From: Blasia pusilla
Lineage: Eukaryota; Marchantiophyta; Marchantiopsida; Blasiales
Assembly (NCBI GenBank): GCA_050084515.1
Contig: CM114275.1
Coordinates: 7,502,001-7,566,000 of the forward strand
Length of the DNA: 64,000 nucleotides
Direction: 5' to 3'
In this document: in pieces, positions 1-9,720 of the stretch
Layout: the number at the start of each line of letters is the position of its first letter
Numbering within the stretch: position 1 is the stretch's first letter
The notes under the pieces: generated by a model
What the model saw: only the letters and a program-made list of their open reading frames with translations
Databases searched by the model: none
Told to the model about the DNA's origin: nothing
Program-made: the position numbers and the translations under genes

Positions 1-290
1 GACCATGGAACCCAAGCGCTGGTTACGGAGGAGGACTTGGAATCGCTTGACACATTCTGGAGGATGAGATATCAGGAATTCAGAAGGGCGATAGAGGGGA
101 CGGAATTCAGCTGGATGAGGAATCTGTATTTCTTCATCTCGGATGGAAATCACAGGTTCATGGCGTGGACCCCGTTTGCAGAGGAGCGCCCAAACTCATT
201 GGAGGCACATTTTTGCATGAAGGCAGTGGTGCTACATCCATACCCTCATCACATGGTGACGGTGGAGATGGCCATGCATGCCATGAACAC
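1..290 (+). pseudogene. ParB-like exon (partial) of the ParB/MTase-like gene
   Basis: Frame 1 is open from the window edge to a GTAAGT donor at 291. The segment has the motif ISDGNHRFMAW (about 136-168), which resembles the DGxHR signature of ParB/sulfiredoxin-fold domains. It is followed by a hydrophobic stretch ending HAMNT. In bacteria and phages a ParB-like domain is often joined to an N6/N4 DNA methylase, and that is the order seen here together with the exons at 2700-3008 and 3593-4105. The donor leaves two bases of a codon, and a CAG acceptor at 929-931 restores the frame used downstream. The 5' part of the gene is outside the window. The ParB call rests on one motif and is tentative. 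Confidence 0.4.
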
Positions 291-304
291 GTAAGTTTCC
301 TCTT

Positions 305-930
305 TCTGCAAACCGTCGGACTCCGACAAGTTGTTTGAGTCTCCACTGTTTTTGGGATGTTTTTGGCCGAAAGCAACTCGTCGGACTCCAACGAGTTGTT
401 TGACTGACCATAGGTTTAGGATGTTTTTGGCCCAAAGCAACTCATCGGAGTCCGACGAGTTGCTCGACTGGCCGTATTCTTTGGATGTATTTTGAAGAAA
501 GAAACTCGTCAGAGTCAAACGAGTTGCTCAACTTGCCGCATTTTTTGGATGTTTTTTGAAGAAAGCAACTCCTCAGAGTCCGACGGGTTGCTTGAATCGA
601 AGCTATTTTTGGATGTTTTTGGCCGAAAGAAACTTGTCGGAGTCCGATAGGTTCCATTCTGAAGTTGGGAGATACATTTTTGGCGTCGAATTGCAGCTTT
701 CATTGAAATTGCGTAACCTGTCAGACTCAGACGGGTTGATATGTTCACTTTTCTTGCAGTAACCACTATGTAAATACGGACTGTCTCACAACCCGTCGAA
801 GTTCGACGGGTTGAAACCAGACAATCACAAAATCTGAATGCAATTTTGTAACCGATGGGTTACAAAATTTAGCTCGTTGCTACAATCCGACCATGAGCTC
901 TGACAACCTGTCGGAGTCCGACGGATTGCA
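305..930. repeat. Intronic array of palindromes; 64-bp tandem units
   Basis: Within the first intron, about five units of roughly 64 bp (about 345-655) repeat in tandem. Each has a TTTTGGATGTTTTTGGCC-like spacer and an imperfect palindrome built from the half-sites AACTCGTCGGA and TCCGACGAGTT. Further single palindromes lie near 309-334, 712-740, 790-815 and 905-930. The units differ by point changes, some of which break the dyad. The same palindrome occurs at 3046-3440, 8731-9055 and 32890-32990. Confidence 0.85.
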
Positions 931-931
931 G

Positions 932-2666
932 GAACCAATGTACCTTACAAAATTTCTTATATTGAGATTGGATGTGCAAGATTGTATCGGAGGGGAATGT
1001 CACCCACCACTGGATCCAGGATTGTGATCGGGTGAAGAAAGTGCTAACGACGCACCCGGCAGAGTACAAGGGGTTCTTGGGCGACGCCCTTATAAATGAG
1101 ATGCTGGCAAAGGGTTCAAAAATAAAAAAGAAGACTTGGGCAAATAAATTTATTTCCCAAGATGCATCCGTCACAATCCTTTGCTGGTCGAAGATACAGG
1201 CCGCCAAGAAGAGCGCTGCATTGGAGCTGGAGGGGAGGGAGAAAGTGTATGTGTCTAAGCGTGCAAAATTCATCCAAGCTGCAGTATCTGCAGCTATGAA
1301 GTACACGGCAAGCAAGATGCAGTGCTACATCGCCATTCTCAACCCGGAACTTGGTCCCGATTTCTACAAGGAGATGAAGGCGATAATCAAGCGCCAGCGG
1401 AAAAGGGATGAAGATCCGCAAGGTCGGATTGGGGAGAAAGTGTCTCTCGATTGCGTGCATCGATTTGCCTTGTCTGGAATAAGCGAATTTAGGAGAATAC
1501 GACTGATGAAAATCAGTCTCGAGGGCACAGAGGCCCAAAAGAGGGCGGCACACCATCCTCCGGGTGTCTCTGATCCAGTGATCTCCCACTGGCTCCGAGA
1601 ATGGTCATTCAAGGATGCGTTACGGCTTCTCGGGAAGTCCATGCTCGTTGGTCTACAAGCGGAGCTGAAAAGAATAGAGCCACTTGCGGAGGAAGCAAAC
1701 CTGGAGAGTGCTGATGATTTTGAACTTTGGTTGGATGACATGCGGGATAAGCCCATAAAAAACCTAGGTTTCAGGACGATGTTCAAGGATCGCATCCTCC
1801 CTCAGGCAAACCTTGACGAAGAAATCGAGGCGAAAAAAAGGGATTTCGCAAAAAAGAAGCGAGATCTTCAAGAGTAGGCGGCCGATGCATCTCGACTAAG
1901 AGGTGCTTGACGCATGGTGTTCAGGAACCTCGTCCATTGTAAGAATGCGAGTACATGGCAAATAATACGGACAGCCTTCAAATTATGGGCTTCTCTGCCT
2001 GATGGAGAGACATTTTCCATGTACGACACGGAGTTGGCTCAAAGTATGTCCGATTGGGAGGTGGAGAATTGCCCGATTTGGCCCTGAGGACATAACCGAG
2101 AAAGATCTACGCCTGCTTTATGATGCAATGGCCACAGGTAGGGACGACATCCCCAATTTTGTGCAACCTGAAGACTTTTTTGAAGGAGATGTGGAAGAGC
2201 AAGCCCTCGAGATAGCGGAGTTGGCGTCCAAGGTCGTCACAGCCAAGGATAAATCTACAGCGGGTCTCAAAGCCAAGGCAAAGGTATCGAAGAATTCCAA
2301 GGCCGAGTCTTCCCAAAGAGAGGCTGAAAATTCAAGGCGAGAGTTGGAATCGTCCGAGCGAGCGGGGAGAGAGGGTCGGACCAGGTCCTCTGCAAAAAAA
2401 ACTCCACTAGAGTCTGAGGTCATGAGACCCCAACAAGCCGACCGCAGACTCGAGAGAAGCGGAAGCGAGAGGCGCCAGGGTTGTCCCAGGGAGCAGACCA
2501 GGATGTGGAATACAGTCCATCATCCTTGGGAAGACATAGAGAAACAACGACCCGGACAAGCGTCATCCTTCACTGCACGAATCTAGTGGATGAGCTTAAA
2601 AGTTTCACTTCCCAAGCATCGAAACCCGCCATCAAGAAATTGACAACGCTGGGACGAAAGCTTTAA
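932..2666 (+). pseudogene. Central exon of the ParB/MTase-like gene, unknown domain
   Basis: A long open stretch (972-1877) encodes a charged, helical protein segment with GNVTHHWIQ, KVLTTHPAEYKGFLGDAL and KRQRKRDED. Coding then continues through two stops (1876 TAG, about 1909 TGA) and a frame change near 2480 into EYSPSSLGRH and TLGRKL, ending in a TAA at 2664. The decayed copy at 30937-32995 aligns along the whole length and has CAA or CAG where this copy has TAG or TAA, so the stops are C-to-T lesions in a once-continuous exon. A TGA also lies at 963-965. I recognise no domain here. A lysine/serine/arginine-rich linker (about 2230-2480) resembles a disordered hinge before the methylase-like part. 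Confidence 0.6.
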
Positions 2667-3008
2667 CGAAACGGGCACGCTCCCTGGACGGTCCATGGGG
2701 TGGTCAAAGAGGTGGCGGTGGATCTCCTGGTCGCTGATTTTCCCTCGGGGTTGCGCTTGTGGGACGAGAATCCGTCCGACAGGGTCCTAGATTGGAATGT
2801 CCCCCTTTCTTATGACCAGATCGCGCTCTTGTTTTCCTTTGCAGACGCTTATCTCAATGATAGGGGCTGTTTCTTAGTTTTGAGTGGAGGGAGCGAGGAC
2901 GAGCTTTTCAACCTCCAATGCGGCAAGAGGTCGCTGAAGTGGAGGACAGCGCAATCGTGGATCATCAAGAACGAATACCCACTCCGATCCGCGACGAGTC
3001 AAATTCGG
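2667..3008 (+). pseudogene. MTase-like exon with motif IV position (DFPS)
   Basis: The open frame continues to a GTAAGG donor at 3009. The residues VDLLVADFPSG (2718-2750) and then WD, followed by ALLFSFADAYLNDRGCFLVLSGG, match the layout of beta-class N6/N4 DNA methylases: motif IV (normally D/N-PPY) followed by the helix and strand of motif V. Here the catalytic tetrapeptide reads DFPS, so amino-methyltransferase activity is doubtful. The exon ends in phase 0 and joins cleanly to the exon at 3593. The second copy at 30937-32995 has DLPK at the same place, so the loss of PPY is shared by the family in this window and may be ancestral rather than decay. Confidence 0.55.
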
Positions 3009-3045
3009 GTAAGGCTCTATTCCTGTCTCCAGATTGTATTTCTCC

Positions 3046-3440
3046 GACGGATTCTTTTTGTCCATGAGCAACCCGTCGGAATGCGACAGGTTGCTGGCTT
3101 AGAGCAACCCATGGTTGGCTAAGAGCAACCCGTCGCTTTTAGATGGGTTGCATCATTCCGAAAACAGAGGGAAAAAGCATTAGCACCTACAACCCATCTG
3201 GTTCCAACGGGTTGCAGGTGCATCTGCAACCCTTCGGAACCGTCGCATTACCACCTGCAACCCATCGGAACCGGACAGGTTGCAGGTGCTAATGCTTTTT
3301 CCCTGTGTTTCCGGAATGATGCAACTCGTCTGAAAGCGACGGGTTGCTCTTAGCCAACCATGGGCTGCTCTAAGCCAGAAACCTGTCGCCTTCTGACGGA
3401 TTGCTCATGGACAAAAAGAACCGGTCGGACTCCGACAGGT
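3046..3440. repeat. Long fold-back in the second intron
   Basis: The intron 3009-3592 contains a near-symmetrical inverted repeat centred near 3240. The left arm has, in order, a TTTTTGTCCATGAGCAACC block, a TTAGAGCAACCCATGG block, GGTTGCATCATTCCG and AAAAAGCATTAGCACCT. The right arm carries the reverse complements in reverse order, ending near 3434. Small palindromes of the CCGTCGGA family sit inside both arms. It looks like an inserted fold-back element of the same family as 8558-9292. Confidence 0.8.
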
Positions 3441-3592
3441 TGCTCCAATGTTAGGATTATAGCGAAGTTCTCTGGGGTTAAGCGAAGTTCTTTGGGGACG
3501 TTTTGCACATTATGTCACCATACTGAAAGTAGACCAATGGTCAAGTAGCTCTTTCTTGGTGCTGACATTGTTTCCAACATGCATCTTTACAG

Positions 3593-4105
3593 ATGGACCA
3601 CTCCTATGTCTACTGCTTTGTTTGGCCCGAGCACAACTTCCAGGTTTTTAAGATCCTGGATCCTGTAGATCCATGCTCCGATGGGTACAGCTTAGATTGT
3701 TTATACAATTCCCCCCTGGGAATTTACATGCAAGACAGTACCCCCTTACTTGGAGGAAGGGAAAAGTCGCCAGCCCTGATGCAAACGCTCATCAAGCTCT
3801 GCTCAAGGCCGGGTGACCAGGTGTTCGACTTAGCGGACCTTTCAGGGGCGAGTATCAGAGGCGTCTGGCATAGTGGCAGGAACATTCTCTGCCTTGAGGG
3901 AAGGCAGCAACTGTTTGACCTTTGCAAGGAGGCAAAGGCAGATTACGACAGGCTAGTTGGGGCGTACAACTCTCCTCCGAAGTCGAGAGCTCCGGTTCCA
4001 GACCCACCATTGGTAGTGACACCATCGTCACTTCCTACGATTCCGAAAATCGGGAGGGCAAGGCCGAAAGTAATTTTGCAAGAGCTATCGAACGATGACG
4101 AGTGA
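3593..4105 (+). pseudogene. MTase-like last exon with motif I (GDQVFD)
   Basis: The exon starts directly after a TTTACAG acceptor in phase 0 and ends at TGA 4103-4105. Its core SPALMQTLIKLCSRPGDQVFD, followed by SGASI and GRNILCLEGRQQLFDLC (about 3762-3935), has the pattern of the C-terminal AdoMet-binding motif I of beta-class N6/N4 methylases: a LI..S.PGD.VLDPF.G.G loop, then a strand ending in an acidic residue. The glycine-rich DPFxGSG loop is degenerate (DLADLSG). The order motif IV then motif I is diagnostic of the beta class. A proline/serine-rich tail follows. The exon itself has no lesion. The homology call is by eye. Confidence 0.6.
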
Positions 4106-4737
4106 GTTCAAAGAACTCAAGGACCCATCTTGACTGTAGCGTTTGGAGTAGGGATTTATTTGATGACGAGGGCAAAAGAATTCATAGAATAGATCAAATG
4201 TACAGTTCTGAGCTTCTTTCGGATGTAATAAAGGACAAGATTTTTTCGAACGATGGTGGTGTTTCTAAAAGTTTGCTGAATATCTTTTATGTCTTTTCGA
4301 ATGTGATCGTCCATGTACTCCAATCTATGACAGCTAACAATCTTTTGGTTTAATTATCGTCTCCTGTATTGAGATGAGATTGCTACTTCTGGTCACATTA
4401 TTTGCCAATGGTCCTCCAAAAAAAATAGCCCTGGGCACAACTTACTGTAGACTGAGACAGACAATGTGAAAAAACTTGGGCTCACATGGAGAGTGATGGG
4501 AAAATGTTTGTAGTGGTCTTATGATATCTACTAGTTTTTCGCCCCCTGAAAAAAGGAGGTTTCTTTAAGCCCGAACGTGGACCACTACCTACTCTCTTCT
4601 AAAGATTTCATGAATTTGAAAGCAAACAAAAATTTCAAATATGTCAAAAAATTTTGAAGAGAGGAGGTGGATTTGGCCCCTTTTTTTTTAAGAGAGACTC
4701 TCCTCTCTTCCTCTCTCCTGCCAGAATACCAGCCCCC
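4106..4737. other. 3' non-coding part and terminus of the transposon-like unit
   Basis: No convincing coding was seen. The last 60 bp are pyrimidine-rich (TTTTAAGAGAGACTCTCC type) and end in the shared terminus at 4737. The small open frame at 4102-4353 has no recognisable motif. Confidence 0.5.
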
Positions 4738-6230
4738 TTTGACCAAGTACTCGTACTTGGTGGCTCTACGTCTAGAACGCACAATGGTCTCAACCTCAAA
4801 CTCTGGTTCCTCATTTCTGATGACCGGTTGTAGTCTCAATACCATGCTTCGTTCCGGATGCACATTGTCTTCAAGACACTTCTTCAATAATGACACATGG
4901 AAAGTCGGGTGAATCTTGAACTTGGTTGGCAGCTCCAATGTGTACACGTCCTCAAATGGCTTTGCCTTGATCACATACGGTCCAACATACTTGGCTGACA
5001 ATTTTGTGGATAATTCCTTCACAAGAGTGAGATTTTTTACACTCAACGACACTTGTTCCCCAACTTGGAAACTCACTTGGCGCCGAATTTTGTTAGCATG
5101 CTTCACATATCTTAGTTGAGCCTTGGCAAGACTTTTCCTTGCTCGCTCTTGTCGTTCATGCATTTCCACTAACAAACATTCCGCCTTTGCTTGACAAGTG
5201 TGTGCCGATGTAGCGCCCTTCGGATGAGCCAAGTCAAGAGGCCCTTTTGGTTCTCTTTGATACGTAAGAAGAAACAGAGATTCTCTGGTTGCAGAATGCT
5301 TGGTTGAGTTGTAACAATACTCAGCCATACTTAGCCACTTGGCCCAATCTCTTTGGTCTGCACTCACATAATTCTTCAAGTATTGGTTCACGACCAAGTT
5401 TACTTTTTCTGTTTGCCCATCTATTTGAGGATGGAAGGCCGTACTAAAGCTGAGTTTGGTCCGGAATCTCCTGAATAGATGTTTCCAAAAGGCACTAGTA
5501 AACTTTGGATCTCGATCAGACACAATGCTCTTAGGCAATCCATGAGCTCGCCACCAACCATCTAGGAACAGTCGAAAAGTAGTGTAGGCCGTCGTAGACT
5601 CTCTCATCGGCACAAACCTCCCAAACTTGCTAAACCGACCAACTATCACAAGTATAGCGTTGTATCCCTCAGATTCCGGAAGACTCGTAATGAAATCCAT
5701 GATAATGCTTTGCAAGGGTCCCTCCAGGATTGGAAAAGGACAAAGTAAGCCTTGTTTCTTCGCATAAGAAACTCTGTTTGCTTGACATGTCACGCTGGTT
5801 TTCACATATTGAGCAACATCTTCCTTCATGTTGGGGCAGAAGAACCTCTTGGCCAAAATAGCAAGAGTGGATTTCTCCCCTTTGTGTCCTGCCAAAGGTC
5901 CATCATGACATTCCACAAACACCTTTGTCCGTAGCTTGCCTTGGCCTACATAGATCCTGCTCTGCTTAAACCTTAGCAAGCCGTGTCTCAAACTTAGGTT
6001 GGCCACCTTCTCGCCCCGCTTCAACTTCCCAAGGTACTCCCTGCTTGCGCATCCTTCATGTATCCTTCACGAATCCTTCTTTCCAAGTATGTTTCATTAG
6101 GGAAAATTGCTCTCAACACTTGTGTCGTCGATGGCATATGCTCATCCTGGCGACTTAACGGATCTGGAATGACATTATCTTTCCCCGGCTTGTGGATTAG
6201 ATCCAAATTCTTCAACGCCAAGGTATCATG
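4738..6230 (-). pseudogene. Gypsy-A1 integrase and start of chromodomain
   Basis: The minus-strand frame reads an integrase zinc-binding region (ECHDGPLAGHKGEK, then a CQA cysteine), the catalytic core with IIMDFITSLP, IVSDRDPKF and HPQIDGQTEKVN supplying the D, D and E residues, and a C-terminal part ending in RRRATKYEYLVK, the start of a chromodomain. The remainder of the chromodomain is removed by the insertion at 4737. The apparent protein tail GWYSGRREEER is read-through into that insertion. A frame change near 6021-6030 separates this from the RNase H/spacer piece (6021-6221, with HKPGKDNVIPDPLSR). Integrases of this type insert the retroelement cDNA; the chromodomain is thought to guide it to marked chromatin. 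Confidence 0.85.
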
Positions 6231-6916
6231 CCATCAAAGCTGCTTCGGTGTTTCGCGATCCTGGGTCTCAAAATACTTGAGCGATATGTTATCGGTGAAT
6301 ACTCGAGTCTTGTGAAGTCCCAAATAGTGACGCCACTTCCTCAAGCAATGAACCACTCCGAACAACTCTTTCTCATGAGTGGGCCATCTCCTTTTGATGT
6401 CACTAAGCTTCTTGCTCTCGTATGCTATAGGTCTTCCTTTTTGCACCAACATTCTTGCAATCGCAAAATCACTAGCATCAGTGTGCACCTCGAACGGTTG
6501 GTCAAACTCCGGAAGCTTCACAACTGGTTCCAGCGAGAGGATCTCTTTGACTCGATTGAATCCTTTATCCACTTCCTTGGTCCATGTTGTGTTGACAAAA
6601 TTTTCGGTCCAATCTGTGAGAGGTTTCACTATTCCCGAAAAGTTCTTCACGTATGTCCGGTAAAACTGGACCGCTCCAATGAACCTCCTCATCCCCTTCA
6701 CAATGGAAGGCGGTTCCTATTCGGAAATCGCGCTTACCTTCTTCATGTATGGCCTCACTCCTTCTGCACTAACCACATGCCCCAAGAACTTGTTCTTCTT
6801 CAAACCGAACTCACTCTTATCCGCATTCGCATACAGCTTGTTCGCCCTGAGTTTCTCAAATACCGTCTTCAAATGTCGACCGTGCTCCTCTTGTATTTTG
6901 AATAGATGAGTATGTC
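6231..6916 (-). pseudogene. Gypsy-A1 RT thumb and RNase H
   Basis: The frame includes MRRFIGAVQFYRTYVKNFS (RT thumb/connection), HTDASDFAIARMLVQ (RNase H first Asp) and FTDNISLKYFETQ, typical of Ty3/gypsy polyproteins. On the far side (6702-6916) the RT residues after the catalytic YIDD, ILIYSKY and KSEFGLKKNKFLGHVVSAEG, can be read with stops. The Copia derivative at 6922 split the IDD codons themselves. Confidence 0.8.
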
Positions 6917-6921
6917 ATCTA

Positions 6922-8339
6922 TGCAGAAAGTGACTAAATCACTGAAATCTTTACAAAACTTAGAGATACAAAGTGGCCTAGTCCGTCCATGCGCTCACAG
7001 AAGAGCTTCGATGGAACCTGAACTGGGAGATTACTCGACATACGAGAATACGCTACCGCTGCGACTCCCGACTATTTGACTACTCGGGAAAACTAGGGTT
7101 TTTACCTATTTTTCTTCATTTCTTTTAATAGAAACCAGATATTTTTCATCCCCAGATGAAGATGAACTTGCAGAACTCAAACTAGCTTGTGGATTTGAAT
7201 CGACCCTTGTGGCCGTTTCCCAGATCTCAAATGATTCGAGAACAGTTCTCATTTTGAACTTCCACAACGTATAGTTAGACCCATCTAACTTCCCTTCATC
7301 CATCGGAGGAGGGCGAGCACAAACTGACGAAGAAGTAGCCATCTCTCAAGATTTTGTGTAAACACACTAGATCGCCAGATACAAAATACTGGAAAAACCT
7401 ACTGCTCTGATACCATGTGAGAAAAGCAGAAAGTGACTAAATCATTGAAATCTTTACAAAACTTAGAGATACAAAGTGGCCTAGTCCGTCCGTGCGCTCA
7501 CAGAAGAGCTTCGATGGAACCTGAACTGGGAGATTACTCGACATACGAGAATACGCTACCGCTGCGGCTCCCGACTATTTGACTACTCGGGAAAACTAGT
7601 GTTTTTACCTATTTTTCTTCGTTTCTATTAATAGAAACCAGATATTTTTCTTCCCCAGATGAAGATGAACTTGCAGAACTCAAACTAGCTTGTGGATTTG
7701 AATCGACCCCTGTGGCCGTTTCCCATATCTCAAATGATTCGAGAACAGTTCTCATTTTGAACTTCCACAACGTATAGTTAGACCCATCTAACTTCCCTTC
7801 ATCCAACGGAGGAGGGCGAGCACGAACTGACGAAGAAGTAGCCATCTCTCAAGATTTTGTGCAAACACACTAGATCGCTTGGATACAAAATCTGGAAAAA
7901 CCTACCTCTCGATACCATGTGAGAAAAGCGTAAAGTGACTAAATCATTGAAATCTTTACAAAACTTAGAGATACAAAGTGGCCTAGTCCGTCCGTGCGCT
8001 CACAGAAGAGCTTCGATGGAACCTGAACTGGGAGATTACTCGACATACGAGAATACGCTACCGCTGCGGCTCCCGACTATTTGACTACTCGGGAAAACTA
8101 GTGTTTTTACCTATTTTTCTTTGTTTCTATTAATAGAAAAATTTTGCATCAGGGTGCCCCGCACCCTGATGCAAAATAGGGTTAGATAAACCTAGTAACG
8201 CTACTCCGTAAACCACCTACGTCATATTACTATGACTCCTTCGACGTCTAAGTCGGAACCATCGATCTAGGCTTCTCCTCATACAAGGGGGCCGATCAAA
8301 TCAATGGTGCTCAGAGGAGTGGATGTTGAGAATCCAATA
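6922..8339 (-). mobile_element. Tandem Copia-A derivative (LTR-gag-LTR-gag-LTR)
   Basis: A 5-bp duplication ATCTA flanks the block (6917-6921 and 8340-8344). It contains a partial LTR (6922 to about 7128), a leader with truncated gag (about 7129-7415, gag start on the minus strand near 7342), a second partial LTR from 7416, a second truncated gag (start near 7845), and a full-length Copia-A LTR (7918-8339, 422 bp). Both gag pieces encode the same start, MATSSSV.ARPPP.DEGKLDG, and break after the serine run at the same place, fused to LTR sequence. Primer sites (rc TGGTATCAGAGC-like) precede the LTR starts at 7416 and 7918. It is a non-autonomous deletion derivative of the element at 14926-19845, present as tandem units. 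Confidence 0.85.
8142..8176. repeat. Perfect 16-bp hairpin in Copia-A LTR
   Basis: Stems at 8142-8157 and 8161-8176 (TTTTGCATCAGGGTGC and its complement) have a 3-nt CCC loop. Only a degraded half is visible in the LTR at 19436-19845, and it is absent from the LTR at 14926-15313 and the solo LTR at 21461-21803. Confidence 0.9.
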
Positions 8340-8344
8340 ATCTA

Positions 8345-8557
8345 TATAGATGATCACAAACTCATCTGTCTCCTTATGAAAGATGGAGTTCATCAAAGAG
8401 GTGAACATTGGAGGCGCATTACAAAGACCGAAAGGCATTACCACAAACTCGAACAAACCGTATCTCGTTCTACACGTAGTCTTCTCTAGATCCGCTTCGG
8501 CAATCTGAATATGATAATATCTTGATTTCACGTCAATCCGGCTGAAATACTTGGCAC
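8345..8557 (-). pseudogene. Gypsy-A1 RT palm fragment
   Basis: The minus strand reads KYFSRIDVKSRYYHIQ, then RTRYGLFEFVVMPFGLCNAP and IIYID: the first catalytic Asp region and the approach to the YIDD box of a Ty3/gypsy reverse transcriptase. The fragment is cut on both sides by insertions (Copia derivative at 8339, palindrome element at 8558). Confidence 0.85.
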
Positions 8558-9292
8558 GGGGGCTGGTATTCTGGCAAGAGAGAGGAATATAGGAAGATGG
8601 GAGAGTCTCTCTTAAAAAAAAAGGCACAAAAGGGGAAAAAAATTGAAACTCTCTTCAAAATATATGAAGATTATGGATAATAAGTGAGTAATTTTTTTGG
8701 AGATTTTTTTTGAAGAGATGAAACTTAGTGCAACCCGTTGGAATCCGACGGGTTGCAATTTTTTGGTTTTTTTTTTTGGCTTAAGGAAAAAATTTGAGTT
8801 TTGGGGGTTTTTTTAACATTTGCAACCCGTCGGACTCCGACGGGTTGCTTTCTAGGCATCATGGCAACCTGTCAGACTCCGACGGGTTGCTTTTTGGCCT
8901 CAAAAGCAACCCATCGGAGTCCGACGGGTTGCAAACGTTAAAAAAAACCCCAAAAAATGAAAATCTGTCCTTAACCATAAAAAAAAACCAAAAATTGCAA
9001 CCCGTCGGATTTCTGACGGGTTGCGACCCGTCCGAAATTCTGACGGGTTGAAAAGGTTAAAAAAGAAGAAAAAAAAGAACTTCAAATTTTTTTTTCACCA
9101 CCAATTTTTTTTGGAAAAAATTTGCCTTTTCAACTTGTCAAAAATTTCCTCCCTCCAACCTGTCGGAAACTCTCTTCAAACCAAAAGAGCCCTAGGGGTT
9201 GCCAATATCTTCCTCTCTTCCTCTCTTCCTCTCTCCTCTCTCCTCTCTCCTCTCTTCCTCTTCCTCTTCTCCTCTCCTCTTACCGCTCCTCT
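8558..9292. mobile_element. 735-bp non-autonomous palindrome element, 9-bp TSD
   Basis: The nine bases ACTTGGCAC occur at 8549-8557 and again at 9293-9301. Removing the interval plus one copy restores a continuous RT reading frame, so this is a clean insertion. The left terminus GGGGGCTGGTATTCTGGCA matches the terminus at 4737. The right end is a long CTCTTCC pyrimidine run ending CCGCTCCTCT, so terminal inverted repeats are weak or lost. The interior is a large fold-back (arms about 8745-8830 and 8930-9010) with six palindromes of the CCCGTCGGA/TCCGACGGG family. No coding was seen. The 9-bp duplication fits a Mutator-like element; a KDZ-type or other class is possible. Confidence 0.8.
8731..9055. 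repeat. Palindrome cluster inside the 735-bp element
   Basis: Palindromes lie near 8731-8760, 8820-8850, 8863-8893, 8903-8937 and two between 8995 and 9055. Half-sites are GCAACCCGTCGGA and TCCGACGGGTTGC. The copy near 8820 is perfect over its full length. Confidence 0.9.
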
Positions 9293-9301
9293 ACTTGGCA
9301 C

Positions 9302-9720
9302 TTGACAATTGATGAAAGAGGTCATCCATCCTCGAGAGAGGACAGTTGTTCCTTACCCTCACTTTATTCAGCGCCCGGTAATCAACACAGAGTCTCAACT
9401 TCCCATCCTTCTTCTTCACAAAGAGAACGGGCACTCCATAAGGTGACTTGCTAGGAGTTCACCCAACTGTTTCTTCAACTTGGCAAGTTCTTCCTATTTC
9501 AACCTATATGGTACCTTTGAAGGTGGTTGAGATCCGGGTATCACCTCTATCTTATGATCAACCTCCCTATGTGGTGGCAGCTCAGTAGGAAGCTTCTTAA
9601 TCAACACATCTCCAAATTCTTTCACAACTCTCTTGAGTGTTTTAGGGATTCTCCTTGAAGTTGAGTTCTGATCTCTGCGTCTCACGCTTTTATCATCGCT
9701 ACTTGTCTCATCAAGCAAAG
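9302..9720 (-). pseudogene. Gypsy-A1 RT N-terminal part
   Basis: The minus strand carries the protease-RT linker (KEFGDVLIKKLPTELPPHR, KIEVIPGSQPPSK.PYRL) followed by the first RT residues ([16 protein letters not shown] region, about 9360-9430) up to the insertion at 9301. Several stops and frame changes interrupt it. Confidence 0.8.

Larger units (their letters stand above)
1..4737 (+). mobile_element. Transposon-like unit with ParB/MTase-like gene; right end at 4737
   Basis: Gypsy-A1 integrase/chromodomain coding runs on the minus strand down to 4738 and stops abruptly after its EYLVK residues. Reading leftwards from 4737 the inserted DNA begins GGGGGCTGGTATTCTGGCA. The same terminus, and roughly 60 bp after it, starts the 735-bp element at 8558, so 4737 is the end of a mobile unit of that family. 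The unit contains the spliced ParB/MTase-like gene and two introns packed with the same GTCGGA/TCCGAC palindromes that fill the 735-bp element. Its left end and the second target duplication lie outside the window. I did not recognise a transposase, so the class is open; the 9-bp duplication of the small relative fits Mutator-like elements. Calling the gene cargo of the transposon is inference. Confidence 0.6.

Noticed and set aside
305-930. Regular palindromic repeats that look like a CRISPR array
   Set aside because: The spacers are near-identical to each other, the units decay gradually, and the context is a spliced plant gene. It is a minisatellite.
4102-4353. A separate small gene after the methylase-like exon
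   Set aside because: No motif; most of it lies after the stop at 4105 in non-coding DNA of the unit.
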